Shown: positions 1-7,557 of the stretch, in pieces
Layout of the letters: every line of letters begins with the position of its first letter
How positions within the stretch are numbered: the stretch's first letter is position 1
Assembly: GCA_016722635.1 (NCBI GenBank)
Contig: JADKIX010000002.1
Coordinates: 1-19,840, forward strand
Reading direction: 5' to 3'
From: Rhodospirillaceae bacterium
Lineage (GTDB): Bacteria > Pseudomonadota > Alphaproteobacteria > JAEUKQ01
DNA: 19,840 nt
The notes under the pieces: generated by a model
Database searches by the model: none
The model's input: the letters and a program-made list of their open reading frames with translations, nothing else
Told to the model about the DNA's origin: nothing
Position numbers and translations under genes: made by a program

Positions 1-189
1 TTTTGGGCGTTTATTTATAATATGGTTGGGATTGTTTTGGCAGCCTCAGGACTTTTAAGCCCGATGATTGCTGGGATAGTGGCTTTCAGCAGCGTGAGCG
101 TGATTACCAATGCCCTGTTTCTTTACCGGTGGAAACCAGCTTCATCCTTGATTCAAAACTTATCTACCCTATTGCCTCAAATTCCCTAG
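1..189 (+). CDS. copA: Copper-translocating P-type ATPase, C-terminal end (partial)
   Basis: The frame is open from the first base and ends in TAG at 187-189, giving the last 62 residues of a heavy-metal P1B-type ATPase, an inner-membrane pump that exports Cu(I). The text is typical of the final two membrane helices: FWAFIYNMVGIVLAASG, then LLSPMIAG, then FSSVSVITNALFLYRW, which matches the family's conserved NxxG...P.IAG...SSVSVV.NALRL pattern. The soluble ATPase domains and the metal-binding CPC motif lie outside the window. The assignment to copper rather than another metal is supported by the CueR-like regulator gene that starts 14 bases downstream. No frame break is visible in this fragment. 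Confidence 0.85.
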   Translation, partial: FWAFIYNMVGIVLAASGLLSPMIAGIVAFSSVSVITNALFLYRWKPASSLIQNLSTLLPQIP

Positions 190-203
190 AAGAAAGGGCT
201 CAT

Positions 204-620
204 CATGCATAAAATTCATGGAAGGCCGCCAAATTAAGCGGCTTAACCAGCAAAAGGATCAGGAATTACGAAGGGCTGGAACTACTCGGCACCATTGCCC
301 GTTCCCCAAAGATTACCGGTTGTACAGCGCAGATGATATCCACAATCCAACGTTCATCCACCGCGCTAGAAATCTGAATTTACTTTAACCACTATTAAAA
401 ATTGTTGGCTTTATGGCAAGATCCAAACTGCTCAAGCCGGGAAGTTCACGATATTGCCCAAACCCATATCAGCGAAATCAATCAGCAAATCTCCCACCTG
501 CAATCGAGTGCCCAGGCTTTACAGAAACTCGTGAATTGCTGTAAGGGGGATCACAAACCCTCCTGCCCGATCCCTGAGGATTTAGCCAAACACTTAGCTT
601 GGCTGCGCCGTGGTTTATAA
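204..620 (+). CDS. cueR: CueR-like MerR-family copper-responsive regulator (frame broken)
   Basis: Reading across frame changes gives a complete MerR-type protein of about 138 residues. The N-terminal winged helix-turn-helix reads roughly MHKI-(H)-GKAAKLSGLTSKRIRNYE, followed by GLELLGTIAR, a YRLYSADDI stretch and FIHRARNLNFT. A long dimerisation helix follows (DIAQTHISEINQQISHLQSS). The C-terminus has CKGDHKPSCPI, a Cys-x7-Cys pair that matches the Cu(I)-binding loop of E. coli CueR (C112/C120). The ATG at 204 follows AAAGGG at a normal distance. Breaks lie near 222 (A run), 315, 380 (T run) and 400 (A run); each is repaired by one base in a homopolymer. CueR activates copA-type promoters when copper rises, so the arrangement copA-cueR fits. 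The start is inferred through a frame break. Confidence 0.8.
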
Positions 621-1468
621 GAATCATCACATTCCCTGCCAAAACCAAGATCACTCCGATAATAACCAGCAATGACCAATGATATTGTTCATATTGTTGA
701 AATTACCAACGCCACTAACGGATATAGTAGGAATAAGCGCTTTATCGGCCCCTATTTTGAATGAGGGAAAAATACGTGGCAAAACCAATAATGGTTGTAA
801 AAAATAGACAGGTACATCATGGAGGAAAGATAGCGAGCCGACCAATCCATTGTGATTGGCGTTCCTTTACGCACGACAAATAAGGCTGAAAATAAGTGCC
901 ATACATCATTCCCCTTAAAGTTGAGGATATAATGGGGACCCCCAACTATGATGACGCACCGCCACCATGGTGCCTAAAGAAGCACAGATGGTGCCAAGCA
1001 GAGACAAAGCAAAACCAATCCAAATTTCAGCAGTGGCATTTACCTTCATGATTTCCCGGACAAAACACAAGCGTTAGCCCCGTCAACCCGATCAAAGATG
1101 CTATGACCCGGTTTCGCTTGAATAGGCTGGTGAAGAAAAATGGCCATATTGACAATATTTGACCCCTACGATAACTGACAGAGCAAGGGAAACCAAACCA
1201 ACTACTGGGCAATTTTGGGTAGCCGCATAAAGAATTGATAGTTTAAGAAAATTGAAAAAGCCCCTGCAAAACCAAAAACATGGTCGCGTTTTGAGAATTT
1301 CAACCGCCTTTGGTAACCCAGAATATTCCCAAAATAACGCTGGCGATCAGGAACCGGTATACAACCGATACTTCCGGTGCCACGATACCTAATTGCATTT
1401 TAACGCCAACTAGGAAGTACCCCAGATCAAAACAATGATTGTGTATAAAACGAAATATATAATGTCAT
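600..1468 (-). CDS. EamA/DMT-family membrane transporter (frame broken)
   Basis: The minus strand encodes a drug/metabolite-transporter-type integral membrane protein of roughly 285 residues with about ten hydrophobic segments. Recognisable stretches in order are VLIWGTSWLALKMQLG, IVAPEVSVVYRFLIASVIL, RLKFSKRDHVFLVLQG, VSLALSVIV, LIGLTGLTLVF, ALSLLGTICASLGTMVA, GMMYGTYFSALF, RYLSSMMYLSIFY, FSLIQKIGADKALIPTIS and LVIIGVILVLAGNVMIL. The WG-S/T-SWLA.K start and the KIGA..A end are typical EamA landmarks. The substrate cannot be predicted. At least six single-base frame changes interrupt it. The ATG at 1468 follows AGAAGG about eight bases upstream. The stop is not resolved because the frame runs into the convergent cueR 3' end, so the left boundary is approximate. 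Confidence 0.75.
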
Positions 1469-1556
1469 TAATCAGACCTTCTTGACCGTGGATTCGAAAC
1501 TGGAAAGATGTATGCACGCCATAATTAAAGTGATTTTCACATTTACAAACGATTTT

Positions 1557-2222
1557 ATGATGGTGGTACAAATAGGCCCTTCTTTACTGGCCGCAGATTT
1601 CCCGCCAAATTGGGGGGGAAGAAGTTAAGGCAATTGAAACGGCGGGCGCTGATTTTATCCATTGGGATGTCATGGACGGGCATTTTGTCCCTAGTATCAC
1701 CATGGGCCCCAGTATTATCCGGGCGCTTCGCCCCCACAGTCAATTATTTTTTGATGTGCATTTAATGATCACGCCGGTTGACCCTTACTTAGAGGAATTT
1801 GCAGCAGCTGGTGCAGATGGTTTGATCATCCATCCCGAATCAGGCCCTCATTGCCATCGTTCCTTGCAGAAATTCGCCGTTTGGGGAAAAAGCGGGCATC
1901 GCCTTAAACCCACCAACCCCCTTAAACACCCTGAACGGGATTATCCCAGATATTGACGTGGTATTGGTGATGAGCGTCAAACCCCGGCCTCCGGCGGCCA
2001 AGAATTTATCCCGAACAACTTGAAAAATCCGGCAATTACGGCAATTTTAAATCATCGCTCGCCCAAGCGTTTGATTGATATCCAAGTGGATGGCGGCGTT
2101 AACAACAAACAGCTGCCGCCGTGATCCAAGCAGGTGCCAACCGCCTGGTTGCTGGCACATCCATATTCCGCGGACCATCCAGCCAGTACAAACAAAATAT
2201 TCAACAATTACGCAATCCTTAA
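1557..2222 (+). CDS. rpe: Ribulose-phosphate 3-epimerase (frame broken)
   Basis: This encodes the cytosolic TIM-barrel enzyme that interconverts ribulose 5-phosphate and xylulose 5-phosphate in the pentose phosphate pathway. The frame-corrected length of about 220 residues is normal. It begins IGPSLLAADFAKLGEEV. It retains the family's metal ligands and catalytic acids: His and Asp in FIHWDVMDGHFVPSITMG, His in FFDVHLMI, and Asp in IDIQVDGGV. It also has DVVLVMSV.PG.GGQEFIPEQL and ends AGANRLVAGTSIFRG...LRNP. Frame changes occur near 1601-1617 (CCC and a run of seven G), 1875-1890, 1980-1990, 2035 and 2105, each at a homopolymer. The gene is usually needed for growth, so this density of breaks suggests sequence error rather than decay. 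The heparinase-family gene begins 13 bases downstream on the same strand. Confidence 0.93.
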
Positions 2223-2234
2223 GGTTTTTGTGAT

Positions 2235-3924
2235 ATGAGTAAACAATGGCTACAGCATGTATGGGAACTGACCCCCCGTTTCCTAACCAGCCGCCGCCTG
2301 CCACTTTGGTTGGTATGGCGGCGTAGCTTAAACTCCCTTAAAAATCTGTACCGCTACACCCCTTTTTACCGCTGGACATTGCCAACTCAAGCCAGTCTTA
2401 CAGTCAGCGCTTCTTTCCGTGATTTGTGGCCTGGAGATCCCCAGAAAGGCTCAGAAATACTCGCGGGGGCTTTCTCATGCGGTTTGCTTCAAATTCCTTA
2501 CCAGAGTCTTTGGAACAATCCTGCTGTTCCTGATTATTTCTGGCGTGATTTCCATGGTTTCCGTTGGTTACGCGATATCAAAGCGGTTGGCGGTCAACCC
2601 GCCTATAGTTTTAGCAAGCAAGTGATCAGCGACTGGCTGAACCATTACCAGCATATCAAGGGAATTGCTTGGGAGCCCTCTGTGGCGGCAGAGCGGTTGA
2701 ATGAATGGATCAATTGCCTGAGTTGGTTTTCTAGGGAGAATGATCCTGAGTTTTTAGCGGTTTTTATGGTACAGATAAAAGGCATTGGATCCATTTAAAA
2801 AGATGTTTGCCTGGAAATTTATTCGGCTATCAGTTATTGCGCTCCATCAAAACTTTGCTGCGCGGCTGGCTGTTGCTGAATGAGCAGCTGGACACCCCCC
2901 GTGACTTTTTCCGCTTATTTGAGGAAGAGTTAAGCAAGCAAATTTTGCATGCTGACGGATATATCGAACGCTGCCCCTCGCATCAATTATATGTCCTCGA
3001 AGATTTGATCGATCTATGCGCTGCCTTTTGCCGATAACAACCAGGATGTTCCCTTATCTTGGCAAGAATCTCTCACAAAATTGGCAGAAGCCACTTTTTA
3101 TTTACAACAACCGGATGGCGGGCTGCCATCCTTTAACGGCAGCACCCATGAAAACCCCCGGTTGGTTAGGCAGATTTTAGCAGCGACCGGCCTTAATCCC
3201 TAAGAACTACCGGCGATCCAACAAGCGCCCGGGTGGCTATTGCAGGCTGGAAGCCAATCAAACCGTATTGATCTTGGATACCGGTGTTTTACCGCCACCT
3301 CCCTATGACCATGATATGCATGCGGGCGCTTTAAGTTTTGAGTTGGCGGTAGGTTTGGAGCCAATGATTGTCAATTGCGGCCATCACCCCGCCACCGCCT
3401 GGCAGGATGTGCAACGTTCAACCGCCGCCCATTCCACCCTGGTCATTGCAGATACCAATTCCTGCTTTTTGGGCAAAAAAGGCGGTGTGATTAAAGGACC
3501 ACATTCCGTCCAGTGCCAGCGCCAGGAAGAAAACGGCAATATCTGGCTTGAGGCCGTGCATGACGGCTATAAAAAAATGTTTGGGGCCATTCATACCCGC
3601 CGCCTGTATTTGGCCAATCATGGCTTTGATCTGCGGGGTGAAGACACGGTTAAAAGCCCGGGCGGGCATAAATTTGTGGTGCGGTTCCACTTGCACCCCA
3701 CTATTACTGTTCATATAGAATCCGCCCAGCAACAGGCGGTATTGCAATTGCCAAGCGGGCAGATTTGGCATCTGCGCACAACCACGGGTGACGTGATTGC
3801 CGAGGAAAGCGTTTATTTAGGCAAAAACGGCACTTTGGAAAAAAGCCAGCAATTGGTCATCACCAATTTACCCACCAATCCTGAAATCACCATCAAATGG
3901 GCGTTAACAAAGAGTGTAAAGTAA
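2235..3924 (+). CDS. Heparinase II/III-family protein (frame broken)
   Basis: About 563 residues after frame correction, normal for the alphaproteobacterial heparinase II/III-like family, whose members resemble uronic-acid polysaccharide lyases but are mostly uncharacterised. An alpha-helical N-terminal half (MSKQWLQHVWELTPRFL..., FWRDFHGFRWLRDIKAVGG, ERLNEWINCLSWFSREND) is followed near residue 360 by the family's core DHDMHAGALSFELAVG and MIVNCGHHP, and then a beta-rich C-terminal domain. The ATG at 2235 follows AAGG ten bases upstream and lies 13 bases after the rpe stop, so the two genes are probably co-transcribed. Breaks occur near 2770-2800, 3020, 3200 and 3240; the last 650 bases (3268-3924) are intact. 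The substrate is unknown. The N-terminus shows no clear signal peptide. Confidence 0.85.
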
Positions 3925-4059
3925 ACTTCTGCTAATGTGGATTTTCATCCCAATAACTGCCTGATAGTTCTTTATTTTCTTGCCATTCAATTTTAAAATC
4001 CCTTTTAAAAACATAAATAGGACAATAAAGCCTTATTTATCCGCCAAACCGAAACGTAA

Positions 4060-4088
4060 CTGCCCCACTCACCCTTTATATGGGGCAG
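4060..4088. terminator. Possible hairpin between convergent genes
   Basis: CTGCCCC at 4060-4066 pairs perfectly with GGGGCAG at 4082-4088 around a 15-base loop, between the plus-strand heparinase-family stop at 3924 and the minus-strand stop at 4103. Neither side has a long T run, so strong intrinsic termination is uncertain. A second, AT-rich inverted repeat (ATAAATAG at 4013-4020 with CCTTATTTAT at 4031-4040) lies just to its left. Apart from these I see nothing in 3925-4102. Confidence 0.35.
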
Positions 4089-4102
4089 CTTTAGGTTGCT
4101 GG

Positions 4103-5686
4103 TCAAGCAAAGGCACTCATACAAGCAAAAACACCAAAAAAGGCTAAGGGGGCTATTAGCAGCGCAGGTCTTAAAATATACGCCGCTTTCTCCCTTTAGC
4201 CCATTTCTGGAGCCGATGATTGTTGTTGGGGAGCTTCCGTTGCCTGAGCTTGTTGTTGCTCTTGCCGTTGATACATATCTTGTAAAGCTTGTGATTGGCC
4301 TGATTGTTCTTGCTTCTCCGCTTTACCCTCCTCCGCTTTTACGGATTGTGGTTGCTGGGCTGGCGATAGCTGCTGGGTATTTTCTTTGGGGGAAGCGGCA
4401 TCCGTTTTTTGTTGAGTTACCTGCTGATCCGGCTGACTAAATTGGTCTTTTACAGCTGCCTGATCCTTATTCCCAACGCGGGCAGATTGCTGATCCTGTT
4501 GATTTTCAGGCCCTGTTTTTGTTCCGCTGCTGACTGGGTTGATGCCGTTCGTTCCGACTGGTTTGGTTGCTGGCGGTCATAGATTTTTGCAAGGCTTCTG
4601 ACCGGCCCGCTGATTGCGGGGATTGACTTTGGCTTACAGCAGCTTGATTTGTTTTTGCCTCGCTGGATGGTTGCTGCGGAGTTACTTGTTGATCGGGTTT
4701 AGTGGGTTCACCTGTTGGGGAATTTTTTGCTTCTGATGTTTGATGGGTTGCTTGGTTGGCTGAAGGGGTTGTTGCTTTTCTCCAGCAATCTGCCCTTTGC
4801 CTGATCTCTTGTTGCTTTAATTGATTAACAGTTTCAGGCTTGCTGACCTGGAGGCTGGGTAGCTTTACCCTGCCCTTCCGCAGTATTTTGTTGAGAGGAA
4901 GCAGATGTTTTCGCCTCACCCCCACCTGATGCTGCAACCATTTTATCTTGCTGGCTTTTCTGGGCCGCTGATTGATCGGTGATAGGTTTATGTTGGGCCA
5001 GTTGTTTTGGTTGTTCAGCAGATTCGGGCTTGCTTTGTCGCGGGTTTCTGGGTTTCTTTTTTTTATTTCCGCTTGTTGGGGAACATTTTTCCTTGGGCAG
5101 GCCTTTGTTGCTGGGAATCGGGTGGTTTTTCCTGCCCCTTATTGACTGATGCTTCCGGGGTTTTATGAGCTGAAACTCCCTTATCCTGGCCTTTTTGTTG
5201 ATCATTCTCCCCAGCAATTTTGTCTGCCGCAACTTTGGCTTCAGGAGACTGTTTTTGCTGGTCTAAATGTTCCCGGGCAATATCCGGCCGCAATGCCAAA
5301 ATACCATCTTTTTGGGAAGAGTTGGGGGCTCTTTAAATATTTCTTTATTTTCAAGATATGTTGCATACTCTTTGTTAAATAACTTAATAAACCTAGATTC
5401 ACCTCCATCGGGCCTATAAGCTGTACCCCCATGAAGATTGCCCGTTTTATCTCTTCCTGGATTAATTACGACTAAAGTATTTGTTGTAGAATTATAAAAG
5501 AAGTCCCGATTATCTGCTCCGGCAAAGCTTTGGTATTAGGATGAAATAAAGTATCCCTGATATGTTGTTGCATTTCTGGGATCATTGATCGAAATTGGGT
5601 TTCCAAGCTAGGTTTCTAAATTCACCGACATGCTTCATCGCGCTGGGCAAGGTAAACTATATCTTAATTATAGGATTGTTACTCAT
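4103..5686 (-). CDS. Unrecognised two-part protein: GADNRD domain plus long Q/S/P/K-rich tail (copy A)
   Basis: Not a family I recognise. The minus strand, read across several homopolymer breaks, gives about 525 residues. Residues 1-130 or so hold a globular-looking domain: MSNNPI..., AMKHVGEFRNLAWKP, MQQHIRDTLFHPNTKALA, GADNRDFFYNSTTNTLVVIN, GTAYRPDGGESRFIKLF, KDGILALRPDIAREHLDQQ. This matches copy B segment by segment. A tail of about 350 residues rich in Q, S, P, K, A and E follows, with loose internal repetition (KPDQQVTPQQPSSEAK and QPDQQVTQQKTDAASPKE; SKPESAEQPKQL and SKPETVNQLKQQ). It ends in a hydrophobic segment, ILRPALLIAPLAFFGVFACM, just before a TGA at 4103. The ATG at 5686 sits in an ATGA overlap if one base is removed from the T8 run upstream. 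It could be a secreted or surface-exposed protein; no function is claimed. Confidence 0.6.
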
Positions 5687-5904
5687 CCAAAAAAAACTTC
5701 TAGATTGTTTATCTTGAGATAGTTTTTTAATGATATCGTGTAACGAATTTTCTATATCTATTATTTGGTCTTTCTCTAAGTTATGTATTTCTGCCTGTTT
5801 GATCATCTTGAACAACAGAAATAAAGTAGAGAAGATAGGTATTAATTCTTTTAGACAATTCATTTTAATGATTACATTGCCTTTATTGCATCTACCAATT
5901 CCAT
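5683..5904 (-). CDS. Unrecognised small protein preceding copy A
   Basis: About 73 residues. The start is ATG at 5904 behind TAGGAG seven bases upstream. With one repaired break near 5875-5885 it reads MELVDANKGNVIIKMNCLK, then a helical stretch (ELIPIFSTLFLLFKMIKQ, AEIHNLEKDQIIDIENSL, HDIIKKLSQDKQSRSF). The first 20 residues and the EIHN region match the small protein before copy B (MEIVTADKNTVTIKMNWKE; DREIHN). If the run of eight T before 5686 is one too long, its TGA overlaps the ATG of copy A (ATGA), a sign of translational coupling. As written, the frame runs through that ATG and stops nine codons later, so a fusion with the next gene is an alternative. An immunity or chaperone-like role is possible from position only. 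Confidence 0.5.
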
Positions 5905-5957
5905 TTCTTACTCCTAGCTGAAACTAATCTATAACTTTCTAAAGGAAATAGGCTGTA

Positions 5958-6510
5958 TCAATCCGATCTTCTATCGTTTTCACTCTTATTTAAATCCCTT
6001 GCCTTACCCTCATCACAATTCTTGGCTGTATCGATTGCGGCAAATTCTGCTGCTCTCTCTTCTGTTAGCCTATATTCCTTAGCTTTTCCCAACTGTATCT
6101 TCTGTTCCAAAATTCACGGGCAATATCCCGCAATGCCAAAATCTTTTTGGAAAAGAGTAGCCTCTCGACCTAGCTTTCTCTCTTCTTTGGGTAAGAAATT
6201 GAGATATGCTCTTACTTTCAGGCCTGAAGGCGGTACCTCCCAACATATGTTACCATTTTTATCTTGGTTCGAGTTAATAATCACCATCGTGTTAGTAGAA
6301 CGATTGTAAAAACATCTCGATTATCTGCGCCTGCAAAAGACTTTGTTCCTGGGTGGAATAAAGTTTGAACTATGTGGCCTTTCATATCCTGAGAATTATT
6401 GATAAGAATTGGCTTACCCAAAGTGGATCTTTAAATTGATCTATATGCTTCATGTTATGCTGCACAAGAGGAGGTAAAACATCGTGCAATCTATAGACAT
6501 TATTTGTCAT
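5958..6510 (-). CDS. Unrecognised GADNRD-domain protein, short form (copy B)
   Basis: About 184 residues after frame correction, starting ATG at 6510 (MTNNVYRLHDVLPPLVQ) and ending KNCDEGKARDLNKSENDRRSD then TGA at 5958. Segments shared with copy A are NMKHIDQFKDPLGKP, TLFHPGTKSFA, GADNRDVFYNRSTNTMVIIN, DKNGNM.GGTAFRPE and ILALRDIAREILEQK. In place of the long Q-rich tail it has a short charged helix (KAKEYRLTEERAAEFAAID). The pattern of FYN, NT-hydrophobic-V-I-N and GTA-Y/F-RP suggests beta-strand pairs such as those in small nuclease-type toxin domains, but no catalytic residues can be assigned and this is only a guess. Breaks lie near 6421, 6305, 6245 and 6115, mostly at short homopolymers. 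Copy A is downstream on the same strand. Confidence 0.6.
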
Positions 6511-6513
6511 AAA

Positions 6514-6727
6514 TCAATTCTCAAAACTATCCCTTATTAAGGACATTGGTCACTTATAAACTCTAAACTCAATATTATCTTCATCACTTCTTCTTTACTC
6601 CATTATGAATTTCGCGATCAATATTTTTGTATTCTTGTAACAGCTAGAAAATCGCAAAAATATGAGCAAACCTCCTTCCAATTCATCTTAATGGTTACAG
6701 TGTTTTTATCGGCTGTTACTATTCCAT
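6514..6727 (-). CDS. Unrecognised small protein preceding copy B
   Basis: The start is ATG at 6727 behind a strong AAAGGAGG six bases upstream. With one base restored near 6722 it reads MEIVTADKNTVTIKMNWKE, then FCDFLALLQEYKN, IDREIHNGVKKK and DEDNIEFRVYK, about 70 residues. It aligns with the small protein before copy A at its N-terminus (ME-I/L-V..A.K..V.IKMN) and at EIHN. The end is uncertain: a TGA lies at 6514-6516, and another overlaps the ATG of copy B at 6507-6509. Three or more breaks make the middle approximate. No family is recognised. Its repeated position just before each GADNRD-domain gene argues for a functional link. Confidence 0.45.
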
Positions 6728-6829
6728 GTCTCCTCCTTTTAATATAAAATCCACCCGACAGCCTCGGTCATTAACCGGACTTATCCTCAATGAGTATAAA
6801 AATCCAACCTAAATATTTAGAACAGCAGG

Positions 6830-7243
6830 CTATTTACAGGTGGCAGCCATGATATATTTGGTTATCTCATAGCCATCGGCATTTAAAAACTTATCGCTTT
6901 CCGTTAATTGCAGAACCTGAACCGGTTTGTTTTTACAAATACTATAAGATAAATAGGTTTTGGCGACCGCTTCGGCATTTGATTTTGCCAAGTCTGTTGC
7001 TTGATAACCTTTGCTAAAATTCGGCCAAACTTTAACAATCTGGAACTCATCCTGCTTTTTATAAAGGATATTATAGCTTTCCCCTTTAAAACGGAACCTT
7101 TCCGCCTTTTGATTGTCGGCATCGGTAAAGGTATCAACCACATTTGCCGTGGATGAAACCAAGCCAAGGGTTGACCCAACCGTATTCAAGGCTTCACAGC
7201 CAGATAGGCTTAATAAAAGCACCGAAAGACATATTTTTTTCAT
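6830..7243 (-). CDS. Small lipoprotein, function unknown
   Basis: An intact frame of 137 residues. The ATG at 7243 is chosen over an in-frame ATG at 7279 because GGGGAGG stands about seven bases before it and a lipoprotein signal starts exactly there: MKKICLSVLLLSLSGCEAL, with lipobox LSGC and predicted lipid attachment at Cys17. The mature part opens with a small-residue stretch (NTVGSTLGLVSSTANVVDT) like the glycine-zipper-type segments of some outer-membrane lipoproteins. It continues as a charged domain with two Cys residues (YSICKNKP and the C-terminal AATCK) that might form a disulfide in the periplasm. It heads the minus-strand block that includes the duplicated modules and is divergent from the coupling ATPase gene. 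One of the few unbroken genes in the window. Confidence 0.75.
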   Translation of the reverse strand: MKKICLSVLLLSLSGCEALNTVGSTLGLVSSTANVVDTFTDADNQKAERFRFKGESYNILYKKQDEFQIVKVWPNFSKGYQATDLAKSNAEAVAKTYLSYSICKNKPVQVLQLTESDKFLNADGYEITKYIMAATCK

Positions 7244-7557
7244 TAGAAATTCCTCCCCTAAATATTTTAATTCATTCAAAAAACAGGTTGCTTCCTCAGT
7301 GTCCGTTGAAAAACTTGCCTAAGTAGTACCTGGTGAACTTGTTTATTCACTTCATTGATATAATCGCAGTAAAAAAACTTTGTCAAATAAGTTTATATTT
7401 GTTTAGCATGATTTTGTTAAGGCGTTTTATTATCTAAGGTCAAAATTTGGGATGCGGGCAATGGACACAAACAACCCGTTCTAGTATTCACCGCCATATC
7501 CCTTATAAAAAAATTTAGCCAATTGGGGTAACCCTTATTCGTTCAGGGAGGAATGTT
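7244..7557. other. Divergent intergenic region
   Basis: A 314-base spacer between the minus-strand lipoprotein gene and the plus-strand coupling-ATPase gene. It is AT-rich and holds the ribosome-binding sites of both neighbours and one good plus-strand promoter candidate (annotated separately). No RNA gene, repeat or convincing small gene is visible. Confidence 0.6.
7356..7364 (+). promoter_or_regulatory. Candidate extended -10 promoter for the coupling-ATPase gene
   Basis: TGATATAAT is a perfect extended -10 element (TG-n-TATAAT) pointing at the gene that starts at 7558, which would leave a leader of roughly 185 bases. No good -35 box lies at 16-18 bases; TTGTTT at 7339-7344 is too close. 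A weaker pair, TTGTCA at 7380-7385 with TAGCAT at 7404-7409, lies just downstream. Confidence 0.35.

Noticed and set aside
4096..4440. Plus-strand frame of 114 codons reading as a leucine/valine-rich membrane protein
   Set aside because: It is antisense to the Q-rich tail of copy A. CAA and CAG codons read backwards give TTG and CTG, which makes artificial hydrophobic text.
6809..6820. Perfect palindrome CTAAATATTTAG after the lipoprotein stop
   Set aside because: AT-rich palindromes of this length are expected by chance here; no T run or second copy supports a terminator or operator.
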